From: Nocardia rosealba
GTDB lineage: Bacteria > Actinomycetota > Actinomycetes > Mycobacteriales > Mycobacteriaceae
Assembly: GCF_020216065.1 (NCBI RefSeq)
Contig: NZ_JAIWNA010000008.1
Location: 62,001-126,000 of the forward strand
DNA length: 64,000 nucleotides
Direction of reading: 5' to 3'
The notes beneath the pieces are model-generated. The model was not told the origin of the DNA and ran no database searches. It worked only from the letters and a program-made list of their open reading frames with translations. A program made the translations under genes and the position numbers. Position 1 is the stretch's first letter; every line of letters starts with the position of its first letter. This document shows positions 26,477 through 35,743 of this stretch, one piece after another.

Positions 26477-26842
26477 GTTCACCTCCCTTCGAGCGGATGG
26501 TTCCAATGGAGGCCGACCATCTCGAATGGAACGATATGCATACTCTGTCACAGCCTGTTATGCGAACGTTACAGATTCAGTCGGTCGATGTGAAGATCAC
26601 CATTACGCGCGGGCGTGTCGATAATGCGACATTGGCAGAACCCGACCTTGAGCGCTGGCACTCTCGCGTATAGAGTGCTAGTCGGCACTGTGTAGCTGTG
26701 CTTGTGCCATCGACGACTACTGGGCTCGGAGTCCCGGCACCCGCGACGACGGGGCCTGCGCGCAGGGTCGCATGCTGAACCGAACCCGGTCCGGGGCAAC
26801 AGTTCCGGACAACCGAATTCCCCTGAAAGTGGAGGGCTCAAC
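26477..26842. promoter_or_regulatory. Divergent regulatory region of hsp70-like gene and groES-groEL1
   Basis: This 366 bp region holds the CIRCE operator at 26655-26681 and the groES ribosome-binding site (GGAGGG at 26830). The left part carries the ribosome-binding site of the divergent Hsp70-like gene. It is less GC-rich around 26520-26640, consistent with promoters. I see no separate gene. Confidence 0.6.
26655..26681 (+). promoter_or_regulatory. CIRCE operator (HrcA site)
   Basis: There are two 9 bp arms, CTGGCACTC and GAGTGCTAG, separated by exactly 9 bp. The consensus is TTAGCACTC-N9-GAGTGCTAA, and the inner arms GCACTC/GAGTGC are perfect. It lies 161 bp before groES, so heat-shock repression by HrcA is expected. 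Confidence 0.93.
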
Positions 26843-27142
26843 GTGGCGAGCGTGAACATCAAGCCGCTCGAGGACAAGATCCTCGTCCAGGCCAACGAGG
26901 CCGAGACGACGACGGCCTCCGGCCTGGTCATCCCGGACACGGCCAAGGAGAAGCCCCAGGAGGGCACCGTCATCGCCGTCGGCGAGGGCCGGATCACCGA
27001 AAAGGGTGACCGCATCCCCGTCGATGTCAAGGAAGGCGACGTCGTCATCTACAGCAAGTACGGCGGCACCGAGATCAAGTACCAGGGCGAGGAATACCTC
27101 ATCCTCTCGGCGCGCGACATCCTGGCCGTCGTCACCAAGTAA
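26843..27142 (+). CDS. groES: Co-chaperonin GroES
   Basis: It is a 99-residue Hsp10 that caps GroEL. The ASVNIKPLEDKILV start, the mobile loop around TTTASGLVIPDTA and GDVVIYSKYGGTEIKYQGEEY are typical. The start is GTG at 26843 after a GGAGGG site. It is expected to be repressed through the CIRCE element upstream. It is co-transcribed with groEL1, 79 bp downstream. Confidence 0.98.
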   Translation: MASVNIKPLEDKILVQANEAETTTASGLVIPDTAKEKPQEGTVIAVGEGRITEKGDRIPVDVKEGDVVIYSKYGGTEIKYQGEEYLILSARDILAVVTK

Positions 27143-27221
27143 GGCCGACGCCGCACCAGCGTTCCGCCCCGGCGTCTTCGTGACCCCGGGGCGGAATGCG
27201 TTAAAACACAGGAGCTTTTAA

Positions 27222-28835
27222 ATGCCCAAGCAGATCCGGTTCGACGAGCAGGCTCGTCGGGCACTGGAACGCGGTGTGGACAAGCTGGCCGACGCCGTCA
27301 AGGTCACCCTCGGCCCGCGTGGCCGCCACGTGGTCCTTGCCAAGGCCTTCGGTGGCCCCACCGTGACCAACGACGGTGTCACCATCGCGCGTGACATCGA
27401 CCTCGAGGACCCCTTCGAGAACCTCGGCGCCCAGCTCGTCAAGAGCGTCGCCACCAAGACCAACGACGTCGCGGGCGACGGTACGACCACCGCCACCGTG
27501 CTGGCCCAGGCGTTCGTGCGCGCCGGCCTGAAGAACGTCGCCGCGGGCGCCAACCCCATCACCCTCGGCCAGGGCATCGCGCTCGCCGCCGAGAAGGTGT
27601 CCGAGGTGCTGCTCGCCGCGGCCACCCCGGTCGAGGGTGCCCAGGCCATCGCCCAGGTCGCCACCGTCTCCTCGCGTGACGAGGAGATCGGCGAGATGGT
27701 CGGCAAGGCGCTCACCACCGTCGGCAAGGACGGCGTGGTCACCGTCGAGGAGTCCTCGACCACGCAGACCGAACTCGTCGTCACCGAGGGTGTGCAGTTC
27801 GACAAGGGCTACCTCTCGCCCTACTTCCAGACCGACCCCGAGACCCAGCAGGCCGTGCTGGAGGACACCTATGTCCTGCTGCACCGCGACAAGATCAGCT
27901 CGCTGCCCGATCTGCTGCCGGTGCTCGAGAAGATCGCCGAGTCCGGCAAGGGTGTGCTGATCGTGGCCGAGGACGTCGACGGCGAAGCGCTGTCGACCCT
28001 GGTGGTCAACTCGATCCGCAAGACCATCAAGGCCGTCGCGGTGAAGGCGCCGTTCTTCGGTGACCGCCGCAAGGCGTTCCTCGACGACCTCGCCGTCGTC
28101 ACCGGTGGCACCGTGATCAACCCCGATCTCGGCGTCACCCTGCGCGAGGCCACCCTCGAGCAGCTCGGCCAGGCGCGTCGCGTCGTCGTCACCAAGGACG
28201 AGACCGTCCTCATCGACGGTGCGGGCACCGAGGCCGACATCGCGGCCCGCAGCGCGCAGCTGCGCCGCGAGATCGAGGCCACCGACTCCGACTGGGACCG
28301 CGAGAAGCTCGAAGAGCGCCTCGCCAAGCTGGCCGGTGGCGTCGCGGTGATCAAGGTCGGCGCGGCTACCGAGACCGCGCTCAAGGAGCGCAAGTACCGC
28401 GTCGACGACGCGGTCGCCGCCGCCAAGGCCGCGGTCGAGGAGGGCATCGTCCCCGGTGGTGGTTCGGCGCTGGTGCAGGCCGCCGCCGCCCTCGTGGAGC
28501 TGCGTGACTCGCTGACCGGTGACAAGGCCGTCGGCGTCGAGGTGGTCCGCAAGGGCCTCGAGGCGCCGCTGTTCTGGATCGCCACCAACGCGGGCCTCGA
28601 CGGCGCCGTGGTGGTCAGCAAGGTGGCCGAGGGCAAGGAAGGCTTCAACGCCGCTACCCTCACCTACGGCGACCTGCTCACCGACGGTGTCGTCGACCCG
28701 GTCAAGGTCACCCGTTCGGCCGTGGTGAACGCCGCGTCCGTCGCCCGGATGATCCTGACCACCGAGAGCGCCATCGTGGAGAAGCCGGCCGAGGAGGCCG
28801 ACGACCACGGGCACCACCACGGTCACGCGCACTGA
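27222..28835 (+). CDS. groEL1: Chaperonin GroEL1 (His-rich tail)
   Basis: It is a 537-residue Hsp60. The ATP-binding segment LGPRGRHVVLAKAFGGPTVTNDGVT and DVAGDGTTTATVLAQ are intact. The C-terminus ends DDHGHHHGHAH instead of a GGM repeat, the mark of actinobacterial GroEL1, the groES-linked copy specialised away from the housekeeping role, which a second GroEL2 elsewhere usually fills. The His tail may bind metal ions. Confidence 0.96.
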   Translation: MPKQIRFDEQARRALERGVDKLADAVKVTLGPRGRHVVLAKAFGGPTVTNDGVTIARDIDLEDPFENLGAQLVKSVATKTNDVAGDGTTTATVLAQAFVRAGLKNVAAGANPITLGQGIALAAEKVSEVLLAAATPVEGAQAIAQVATVSSRDEEIGEMVGKALTTVGKDGVVTVEESSTTQTELVVTEGVQFDKGYLSPYFQTDPETQQAVLEDTYVLLHRDKISSLPDLLPVLEKIAESGKGVLIVAEDVDGEALSTLVVNSIRKTIKAVAVKAPFFGDRRKAFLDDLAVVTGGTVINPDLGVTLREATLEQLGQARRVVVTKDETVLIDGAGTEADIAARSAQLRREIEATDSDWDREKLEERLAKLAGGVAVIKVGAATETALKERKYRVDDAVAAAKAAVEEGIVPGGGSALVQAAAALVELRDSLTGDKAVGVEVVRKGLEAPLFWIATNAGLDGAVVVSKVAEGKEGFNAATLTYGDLLTDGVVDPVKVTRSAVVNAASVARMILTTESAIVEKPAEEADDHGHHHGHAH

Positions 28836-28847
28836 GCTGACATGACG

Positions 28848-28882
28848 AAGGCCCCCTGACCAGTTGGGTCCGGGGGCCTTTC
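28848..28882 (+). terminator. Rho-independent-like terminator after groEL1
   Basis: A perfect 9 bp stem AAGGCCCCC/GGGGGCCTT with a 15 nt loop is followed by TCGTT. It lies 12 bp after the groEL1 stop and before the convergent anti-sigma-like gene. Confidence 0.8.
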
Positions 28883-28891
28883 GTTGTGCGC

Positions 28892-29143
28892 CTAGCTGGC
28901 TACGGGTGGTTCTTCGGCCTCGATCGCGGCCAGTAGCCGAGCGCGCAGAGACGGGGGTGGTGGGGTGGCGGTGAGTTCCGAGAGTTCGGTGAGCGCCGCG
29001 CGGGTGGCGCGGATCTCGTGCAGAAACTCGGTACACAGGGTGGGGTCTTCGGTATCGATGATGGTCCGGATCGCGTGATGGTCTTCGTCGTCGATCAATC
29101 CGAGCGCGACGGTGTGCGCGAGATCGATCTGGGCGTCGTTCAT
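28892..29143 (-). CDS. Short RskA-N-like anti-sigma candidate
   Basis: It is an 83-residue acidic helical protein. LAHTVALGLIDDEDHHAI, EFLHEIRATRAALTEL and the end PPPSLRARLLAAIEAEE match the N-terminal sigma-binding domain of the anti-sigma-K factor RskA. It lacks the transmembrane helix and extracytoplasmic domain, so it cannot sense the envelope as RskA does. Its ATG begins 2 nt after the stop of the sigma factor gene, which fits a cognate pair. It might act as a soluble inhibitor or be a cut-down remnant. Confidence 0.65.
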   Translation of the reverse strand: MNDAQIDLAHTVALGLIDDEDHHAIRTIIDTEDPTLCTEFLHEIRATRAALTELSELTATPPPPSLRARLLAAIEAEEPPVAS

Positions 29144-29144
29144 C

Positions 29145-29762
29145 TCACGTCACCCCCAAACTTTTCTTCAGTCGTGTCAATCCGTCCCGAATCCGGGACT
29201 TAACGGTCGGTAATCCGATGCCGAGGTGCTGAGCTACCTCCGCATACGTCCGCCCGCCGTAGTAGGCGAGCGAGATCGCCTCGCGCTGGGTCTCGGTCAA
29301 TGTCGAGAGCCCGCGCCGGACGGCCTGCTGTTCGAGTCTGCGTTCCACCTCCTCCGTGACCTCGTCGAATTCGTGACCGAGTACCCGTATCCCGTACGCG
29401 ACCTCGCGCTGGGTGTGGGCTTGCTCGGCACGAACCCGGTCGACCGCGCGGCGGTGGGCCAGCGTCATCAGCCAGGTCACCGCCGACCCCTTGGCGGGGT
29501 CGAAACTCGTTGCGGTGCGCCAGATCTGAAGGTAGACCTCCTGCGTCGTCTCCTCGGCGTACCCGGGGTCGTGGAGCACCCGCAGGATCAGGCCGAAGAC
29601 GCGGGCGCAGGTCCGGTCGTACAGTTCGGCAAAGGCTTGCTGGTCGGCAAGGCCGCATCGTTCCAACAGTGCAGCTAGCTCGACTCCTTCGGCCGCGCGT
29701 GCGGTAACCGCAGAATCCACGCTCGGTGGGAAGGCTTCGCTTCGGAACCCATTCTGTGTCAT
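29145..29762 (-). CDS. sigK: ECF sigma factor, SigK-like
   Basis: It is a 205-residue group 4 sigma factor. Region 2 (about 45-110, QQAFAELYDRTCARVFGLILRV then QEVYLQIWRTA) binds core polymerase and the -10 element, and region 4 (about 145-200, LSTLTETQREAISLAYYGG then EVAQHLGIGLPTVKSRIRDG) binds the -35. The length and motifs fit SigK (ECF19). The partner gene 28892-29143 follows immediately and looks like an anti-sigma factor. The SigK name is by family resemblance. Confidence 0.8.
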   Translation of the reverse strand: MTQNGFRSEAFPPSVDSAVTARAAEGVELAALLERCGLADQQAFAELYDRTCARVFGLILRVLHDPGYAEETTQEVYLQIWRTATSFDPAKGSAVTWLMTLAHRRAVDRVRAEQAHTQREVAYGIRVLGHEFDEVTEEVERRLEQQAVRRGLSTLTETQREAISLAYYGGRTYAEVAQHLGIGLPTVKSRIRDGLTRLKKSLGVT

Positions 29763-29899
29763 CGGTCACGAATGTAGCCCGAGGCTATGACACCCCTGCG
29801 AGCGGGGTGCCTCGAATCGGGTGCCAGCTGTTTGCTAGGAATTCGGCGCCCCACGCAGGATGGATGGGAACGGATTTGCGGAGGGTTCCGCGAAGGGCT

Positions 29900-30193
29900 C
29901 TAGACCGCCATGCGCCGCCGGTTGCGGCGGGCGTGCATCTCGCGCTCGGTCTCGGACATGCCACCCCAGATGCCGTAGGGCTCGCTGACCTTGAGGGCGT
30001 GGGTGCGGCACTGCATGAGTACGGGGCAGGCCCGGCAGATCTCCTTGGCGCGCATCTCGCGCGCGGTGCGGGCGCGGCCACGTTCGCCGTCGGGGTGGAA
30101 GAAGACGGCCGAGTCCTGGCCGCGGCACGAGCCACGCATCTGCCAATCCCAGACGTCGGCGTTCGGACCGGGGAGGTGGGTGGGCATGGGCAT
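29900..30193 (-). CDS. whiB3: WhiB-family redox regulator WhiB3
   Basis: It is a 97-residue iron-sulfur regulator. The four cluster cysteines are Cys23, Cys53, Cys56 and Cys62 (CRACPVLMQC), and the GIWGG beta-turn at 74-78 is followed by a basic tail (ARRNRRRM) for DNA contact. The LPGPNADVWDWQ start is like WhiB3, a redox and metabolism sensor that works with the principal sigma factor. The ATG at 30193 has an AAGGAG site. Position next to groEL1 and sigD agrees with whiB3 in mycobacteria. Confidence 0.92.
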   Translation of the reverse strand: MPMPTHLPGPNADVWDWQMRGSCRGQDSAVFFHPDGERGRARTAREMRAKEICRACPVLMQCRTHALKVSEPYGIWGGMSETEREMHARRNRRRMAV

Positions 30194-30814
30194 GGTGAAC
30201 TCCTTGTGGTGCGAGCTCGTCAGCGTTGTCGAGCGAGTGGTGCGGCAGGTCAACGCGGCCCCTCGGTTGAGTGGCCGGCTCGACGGTGCCTGACGGTGCC
30301 GAGTGGATGGTCGCTGCAATTTCGCGCGGCGCCGTCCCCGGCGATGAGCTACGTTAGGGCTCGGCGGGAAATTCCGTCAATAGTTCCGCGCATTGGTTCA
30401 GCAAATCGTCAACGCTGAAATTTAACCTGCGAACTGTTTACATTTCACTCCCTGCCCGTCCATACTGTTCGGTTGGCTATGGATGGGTCGTGTGACTCTG
30501 TGGAAGCCTCCGGCTATTTCCCCTGGTGACGGCCTTTTCGGCGCATTTCGAGGGCTCGATGCCCCGCTCAGCGTGGTGCGCCGGGTCACAGTGGCTCTCG
30601 CGACCGTAACCTCGGACATGGCGCAAAGAGGACTCTCAGGTTAATTGCGAGAAACGCATGTGAATTCGAGACTTTGCGGCGAGGGCATCCGGGAGCGGAG
30701 ATTTACCTGATGGCAACATCGGCCCCGGAAAGAAAAGCTGAACGGTTGCTGCCCGGCCGTGGTCGTGACATATCACGAGAAACGACGAGGACCATCGGGA
30801 GCTAGAGTCACCGC
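30194..30814. promoter_or_regulatory. Long divergent upstream region of whiB3
   Basis: It is 621 bp between whiB3 and the divergent gene at 30815, with AT-richer stretches around 30390-30450 and 30640-30720. No frame is convincing. The length and composition suggest promoters or a non-coding RNA, but no specific motif is proved. Confidence 0.4.
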
Positions 30815-31645
30815 GTGCATACTGCGGCCTCATCGGCGGATATCGGTTCCGAAATCCTCGCTTCGACAGCATTCGGTCCTACCCCCGGCCGGGCCGCTGC
30901 ACAGTTGCCGGAGCCTGCCGACCCGCGCTCGCGCTGGCACCGGGCGGTCGCCCTCGGTGGGCAGGGCTACTACGCCGCCGCCCGCGCCGACCTGCGGGTA
31001 CTCGCCGGCACCCGCCTCGATCCGGGTTTGGCCTCACTGGTCGAGAGCACCACGGGCTCACTGCTGCGCCAGCTCGGCTGGCACGGCGCCGCCTCGGCCA
31101 ACGACGGGCGCGCGGCCCGCCTCGCCTGCGCCGCGACCGGAGCCGCCCGCGCCGAGGCCCTGGCCGACGCCTACACCGGTCTGGCCGCCGACGCGCTCGG
31201 CACCGGCCGCCTCGCCCTGGCCACCCGGCTGCTCGGCCGGGTGGAACCGCTGCTCGACGAGGCGCCTGCCCGGGCCCGGGTGCGCTGGCACTGGGTCCGC
31301 GCCGAAACCGCGCTGGCCCGGGGCGAATTCGCGCTGGACGACGCCACTCGCGCCGCCGCGCTGGCCGAGGACCTTCCCTCGGTGCGTCACCGGGTGAAAT
31401 CGGCACTGCTCGTCGCGGCCGCCACCGCCGCCGCGGGAGAGCTCGCGGCGGCCGCGCGACTGGCCGAGAAAATCGACTCTCAGTGCCGCGACAATGCCCT
31501 GCTGCCCCTGCGCTGGGCGTGCGCGATGCTGCGTGCCGGAGTGGCCGCGGAGCCGACCGTCGCGGCGGCCGCTGCGAACGAAGCCGCAGATCACGCCACC
31601 CGAATCCGTTCCCTCGGGGGAGACTTCCGGTCGTCCCCTCGATGA
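30815..31645 (+). CDS. Alpha-helical repeat (TPR-like) protein
   Basis: It is a 276-residue Ala-rich protein with regularly spaced helix pairs (about residues 38-245), such as RWHRAVALGGQGYYAAARADL and AEALADAYTGLAADALG, in the manner of TPR-like solenoids. There is no signal or membrane segment. The GTG at 30815 is the start. A homologue stands between whiB3 and sigD in mycobacteria, of unknown function. It is likely a scaffold; association with SigD is only positional. Confidence 0.7.
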   Translation: MHTAASSADIGSEILASTAFGPTPGRAAAQLPEPADPRSRWHRAVALGGQGYYAAARADLRVLAGTRLDPGLASLVESTTGSLLRQLGWHGAASANDGRAARLACAATGAARAEALADAYTGLAADALGTGRLALATRLLGRVEPLLDEAPARARVRWHWVRAETALARGEFALDDATRAAALAEDLPSVRHRVKSALLVAAATAAAGELAAAARLAEKIDSQCRDNALLPLRWACAMLRAGVAAEPTVAAAAANEAADHATRIRSLGGDFRSSPR

Positions 31646-31801
31646 GGCCGTCCGGCGATCTTCCTGAGAGCACCCTCAGAACAACCCGGGGCCGCTGGCG
31701 GGTGATCATCGGGTCGCTATTGTTAGTTCCGTTCCGCCACATCGGTGGAAGCTCGGTCACATGTGACCGCGCCACTCGTAACGCCAGGAAAATCTCTGAC
31801 G

Positions 31802-32380
31802 ATGACGCATATGGGCGAAGAGTTGGACCTCGCCGTCGCTGCGGCTGCGCAGGGCGACAGGACCGCTTTAGCTCAGGTACTGGAACTGGTCCGTCCCTTG
31901 GTGGTTCGCTACTGCAGGGCGCGGATCGGTGCCGCGGAGCGCGGACAGCTCTCCGCGGACGATGTTGCGCAAGAGGTCTGTTTGGCTGTGATGACCGCCC
32001 TGCCCCGCTATCAGGATCAGGGTCGGCCCTTCATGGCCTTCGTGTACGGGATCGCCTCGCACAAGGTCGCCGACGCCCACCGCAATGCCGCCCGTAACAA
32101 GGCGGAGGCGATGGCCGAAGTACCAGATGTCATATCCACCGACCACGGACCGGAACAGCGAGCTCTCGACTCGGAGACCAGCAGGCAGATGAACACTCTG
32201 CTCGCCACACTCCCCGAGAAACATCGGGAAATCCTGATCTTGCGACTGGTGATGGGTCTGTCAGCAGAGGAAACCGCAGTCGCCGTGGGCAGCACGGCGG
32301 GGGCGATACGGGTGGCCCAGCACAGGGCACTCGCAAAACTGAAGTCACAAGTGGCGAGGGCAGGTGAAATGTATGGCTAG
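31802..32380 (+). CDS. sigD: Sigma factor SigD
   Basis: It is a 192-residue ECF sigma factor. Region 2 contains DVAQEVCLAVMTALPRYQD and FMAFVYGIASHKVADAHRN; region 4 contains LPEKHREILILRLVMGLSAEETA and GAIRVAQHRALAKLK. The ATG at 31802 is chosen (MTHMGEEL), with 31811 possible. Its end overlaps the following rsdA start by 8 nt, coupling the two. In mycobacteria SigD directs a starvation/stress regulon and is held by RsdA. Confidence 0.9.
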   Translation: MTHMGEELDLAVAAAAQGDRTALAQVLELVRPLVVRYCRARIGAAERGQLSADDVAQEVCLAVMTALPRYQDQGRPFMAFVYGIASHKVADAHRNAARNKAEAMAEVPDVISTDHGPEQRALDSETSRQMNTLLATLPEKHREILILRLVMGLSAEETAVAVGSTAGAIRVAQHRALAKLKSQVARAGEMYG

Positions 32381-33440
32381 GGATGGCGAGCGCGGTCGAG
32401 GCGACCGGAAGGTTTGGCGTGGGTCGCACGACAGCGGTCCCTACGCCGCCGAGGATGCCGGCGATTCCGGTCCGGTCGACATTGCGGCGGTGCGCAGCGA
32501 CGATGCGCTGATCGACGCGATCGCGAGCGACGGCCCGGTGCATACCGACAGCACCGAGGAGTTCCAGCTGGCTTCACTGCTCGCGGATTGGCGGGCCGAT
32601 CTGTTGGCCGAGCCGATGCCGGCGGGCCCCGATCTCGACACCGTCTTCGCGGCGGTCGATCAGGAGATCGGTGCCAGGCAGGTTCGAACCGGAGCTTCCT
32701 CGCGCGGACGTCTGCGTCTGGTCCGGCCCCTGCTGGGGTCCGCCGCGGCACTGGCTGTGGTGTTCGGCGGTATCACGGCATTCTCCTACAGTGCGGCACC
32801 CGGGGATCCGCTGTGGCGGGTCAAGGAAGTCGTGTTCAGTGAACAGGCACAGACCACCGTCGTGGCTCGCGCCGACGACGACCTGGTCGCCGCGCAGAAC
32901 ATGATCGCCGCGGGCAATCCGGAACAGGCTCGCGCCAAGCTGGAGCAGGCCTCGGCGACCGCCGATCAGGTCAGCGACCCGAAGAAGCGCGAGGACCTGC
33001 TGGCTCGCTGGAACCTGCTGCGCGATCAGTTGGTGAAGCAGGCGCCCGAACTCGGGTCGCTGCTGCCGCCCGCGCCGCTGCCGGGTACCACCGCGCCGTC
33101 TTCGTCGTCCGTACCTTCTCCGTCGCCGGCCAAGCCGGGGACCACCGACCCCTCGGCGCCGATCGACCCGGGTAACTCGGGTACGACCGATCCGACCGTG
33201 CCGCCGGAGATCATGCTGACGCCTGCTCCGGAGACCGTGGACCCCAAACCGACCGACCAGTCGCCGCCCCCGGTGACTACGGTGCCGCCGACTCCGCCGC
33301 CGGTCACCGTCGAACCGACCCAACCCCCGACGACCATCGCAGAACCGCCGCCGACAGCTCCGACGGCGGTTCCGCCTACGCAGCCTGTGCCGACGGCCGT
33401 TCCGACGATCTCGATCCCGTCGCTTCCCGGCACTCCCTGA
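32373..33440 (+). CDS. rsdA: Anti-sigma-D factor RsdA
   Basis: It has 355 residues. The cytosolic N-terminus carries the sigma-D-binding motif DIAAVRSDDALIDAIASD (about 36-53). A single transmembrane helix (LLGSAAALAVVFGGITAF, about 115-135) is followed by an extracytoplasmic part with a helical segment (about 165-215) and a long Pro/Thr-rich tail. It sequesters SigD at the membrane and is released by regulated proteolysis in relatives. It overlaps sigD by 8 nt, as expected for the pair. Confidence 0.92.
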   Translation: MARDGERGRGDRKVWRGSHDSGPYAAEDAGDSGPVDIAAVRSDDALIDAIASDGPVHTDSTEEFQLASLLADWRADLLAEPMPAGPDLDTVFAAVDQEIGARQVRTGASSRGRLRLVRPLLGSAAALAVVFGGITAFSYSAAPGDPLWRVKEVVFSEQAQTTVVARADDDLVAAQNMIAAGNPEQARAKLEQASATADQVSDPKKREDLLARWNLLRDQLVKQAPELGSLLPPAPLPGTTAPSSSSVPSPSPAKPGTTDPSAPIDPGNSGTTDPTVPPEIMLTPAPETVDPKPTDQSPPPVTTVPPTPPPVTVEPTQPPTTIAEPPPTAPTAVPPTQPVPTAVPTISIPSLPGTP

Positions 33441-33441
33441 C

Positions 33442-33494
33442 CAACAACGAAAGAGGCCCCGAACCACTGTGGTTCGGGGCCTCTTTCGTTGTTG
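33442..33494. terminator. Perfect 25 bp stem bidirectional terminator
   Basis: Twenty-five consecutive bases pair perfectly around a three-base CTG loop, with T-rich and A-rich outer flanks. It lies between rsdA and the convergent DUF5319 gene, so it can stop transcription in both directions. Confidence 0.9.
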
Positions 33495-33570
33495 TCTGTA
33501 TCGGGGGTCGTCCGGCGCGTGCGCGACTCACGCGGGACCACACGTGCTCGGTCCGCCGATCAGTGAGCGC

Positions 33571-33984
33571 TCAGTTGTCGAACCCGTCGAATCCGTCGCC
33601 GTGGAAGGCCTCGTTCATCGAGGCGTCCGCATAGCCACGGCAGTAGTCCCAGGTGACGTACGCCTCGGGCGTCGGGTCGTAGGCGGGCTCGTGCGGCCGT
33701 ACAGTGCCGTCGACGAGTAGCTGCAGCAGATTCGCCCGCAGCATGTCCCAGTCGTGGTAGTGATCTTGCCGACAGTCCTCACAGCTGACGACGAGCCCGC
33801 GGATGCCACGATGGGCGAGCAGGGCTTCGTAGACCGCGAGGTCGGCGAGATCTTCCTCGACCGCGAGGCGCTCATGTGGATCCAGCGGCTCACCGGGCTC
33901 GATGGCATCGAGCGCGGCAGACGGGTCGGAGGGGTCTCCGGCGAAGGGATCCGGCGGCAGGCCAGGTGGTAGATGGTCACGCAC
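33571..33984 (-). CDS. DUF5319 protein
   Basis: It is a 137-residue acidic protein with a conserved core VVSCEDCRQDHYHDWDMLRANL (CxxC with nearby His) and a tail YVTWDYCRGYADASMNEAF. The Cys and His residues might bind a metal. The GTG at 33984 is preferred over a longer frame because upstream residues look non-coding. Homologues lie next to guaB2 in mycobacteria. The function is unknown. Confidence 0.85.
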   Translation of the reverse strand: MRDHLPPGLPPDPFAGDPSDPSAALDAIEPGEPLDPHERLAVEEDLADLAVYEALLAHRGIRGLVVSCEDCRQDHYHDWDMLRANLLQLLVDGTVRPHEPAYDPTPEAYVTWDYCRGYADASMNEAFHGDGFDGFDN

Positions 33985-34198
33985 AACCCCACGGTACGCA
34001 GTGGTGGCCGGTCTGCGCCAGCGATGCACCTGGCAAGTTTTGCGCGAGGGCTCACTGCACAGCGTGTCACGGCCGACCGATACCATGGAATGCAGGCGTC
34101 GGCGAGCTTGTTCTCACCGACCATCAAGCTTTCCGCTCAGCACCGACGCGCGTCATCTCCTGCGTCGGTACTCCGACGACCAGGAGGGGTCGATCCGA

Positions 34199-35743
34199 AT
34201 GAGTAATCCCGTGTCGGGCGAACGAATCGCGGTGCGCCCTCCTACGGGTGGCGACGATCCGACCAAGATCGCCATGCTCGGCCTCACGTTCGACGACGTG
34301 CTGTTGCTGCCTGCCGCCTCGGATCTCATCCCCAGCTCCGTCGAGACCTCCAGCAGGCTCACGCGTGACATCACGCTGCGCACCCCGCTGGTGAGTTCGG
34401 CCATGGACACCGTCACCGAGGCGCGCATGGCGATCGCCATGGCGCGTGCGGGCGGCATGGGTGTGCTGCACCGCAACCTGTCGGCCGCCGACCAGGCCGC
34501 CCAGGTGGAGACCGTGAAGCGGTCCGAGGCGGGCATGGTGACCGACCCGGTCACCTGTCGTCCCAACGACACCCTCGCCGACGTGGACGCCATGTGCGCC
34601 CGTTTCCGTATCTCGGGCCTGCCCGTGGTGGACGAGACCGGTTCGCTCGTCGGCATCATCACCAACCGCGACATGCGTTTCGAGGTCGATCAGGACCGCC
34701 GCGTCGACGAGGTGATGACCAAGGCACCGCTGATCACCGCCCAGGAGGGCGTCACCGCCGAGGCCGCGCTCGGTCTGCTGCGCCGCCACAAGATCGAGAA
34801 GCTGCCCATCGTCGACGGCAACGGCCGCCTGCGCGGGCTCATCACGGTCAAGGACTTCGTCAAGACCGATCAGTACCCCAACGCCACCAAGGACCGCGAC
34901 GGCCGTCTGCTCGTCGGTGCGGCGATCGGTGTGGGTGAGGATTCCTGGTCGCGCGCGATGACCCTGGCCGACGCGGGCGTCGACGTGCTGATCGTCGACA
35001 CCGCGCACGGGCACCAGTCGCAGGTGCTGCAGATGGTCGCCAAGGTGAAGGCCGAAGTGGGCGACCGCATCCAGATCGTCGGCGGCAACGTCGCCACCCG
35101 GGCGGGTGCCGCCGCGCTCGTCGAAGCGGGCGTGGACGCTGTCAAGGTGGGTGTCGGTCCCGGCTCCATCTGCACCACTCGCGTGGTGGCCGGTGTCGGT
35201 GCGCCGCAGATCACCGCGATCCTCGAGGCCGTGGCCGCGTGCAAGCCCGCCGGTGTCCCGGTGATCGCCGACGGTGGCGTGCAGTACTCCGGCGATGTGG
35301 CCAAGGCCATCGCCGCCGGTGCGTCCACCGTGATGCTCGGCTCGCTGCTCGCGGGCACCGCCGAGTCGCCCGGCGATCTGATCCTGGTGAACGGTAAGCA
35401 GTTCAAGAGCTACCGCGGCATGGGTTCGCTCGGCGCGATGCAGGGCCGCGGCCAGGCCAAGTCGTACTCCAAGGACCGCTACTTCCAGGACGACGTACTC
35501 GCCGAGGACAAGCTGGTCCCCGAGGGCATCGAAGGCCGTGTCCCGTTCCGTGGCCCGGTGAACCAGGTGATCCACCAGCTTGTCGGCGGCCTGCGCGCCG
35601 CGATGGGCTACACGGGTTCGCAGAACATCGAGCACCTGCAGGACGCCCAGTTCGTGCAGATCACCGCCGCGGGCCTCAAGGAGAGCCACCCGCACGACAT
35701 CACCATGACCGTCGAGGCCCCGAACTACACCGGCCGCGGCTGA
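34199..35743 (+). CDS. guaB: Inosine-5'-monophosphate dehydrogenase
   Basis: It oxidises IMP to XMP with NAD+, the committed step to GMP. It has 514 residues: a TIM barrel with a Bateman insert of two CBS domains (about 115-240), and catalytic Cys in PGSICTTRVV. The flap motif ends in RGQAKSYSKDRY. The ATG at 34199 follows a CAGGAGGGG site. It corresponds to guaB2, the essential copy of mycobacteria. The next gene is its guaB3-type relative and guaA lies further on. Confidence 0.97.
   Translation: MSNPVSGERIAVRPPTGGDDPTKIAMLGLTFDDVLLLPAASDLIPSSVETSSRLTRDITLRTPLVSSAMDTVTEARMAIAMARAGGMGVLHRNLSAADQAAQVETVKRSEAGMVTDPVTCRPNDTLADVDAMCARFRISGLPVVDETGSLVGIITNRDMRFEVDQDRRVDEVMTKAPLITAQEGVTAEAALGLLRRHKIEKLPIVDGNGRLRGLITVKDFVKTDQYPNATKDRDGRLLVGAAIGVGEDSWSRAMTLADAGVDVLIVDTAHGHQSQVLQMVAKVKAEVGDRIQIVGGNVATRAGAAALVEAGVDAVKVGVGPGSICTTRVVAGVGAPQITAILEAVAACKPAGVPVIADGGVQYSGDVAKAIAAGASTVMLGSLLAGTAESPGDLILVNGKQFKSYRGMGSLGAMQGRGQAKSYSKDRYFQDDVLAEDKLVPEGIEGRVPFRGPVNQVIHQLVGGLRAAMGYTGSQNIEHLQDAQFVQITAAGLKESHPHDITMTVEAPNYTGRG

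Noticed and set aside
30422..30619. 65-codon minus-strand frame upstream of whiB3
   Set aside because: No ribosome-binding site or conserved pattern; the region is probably regulatory.
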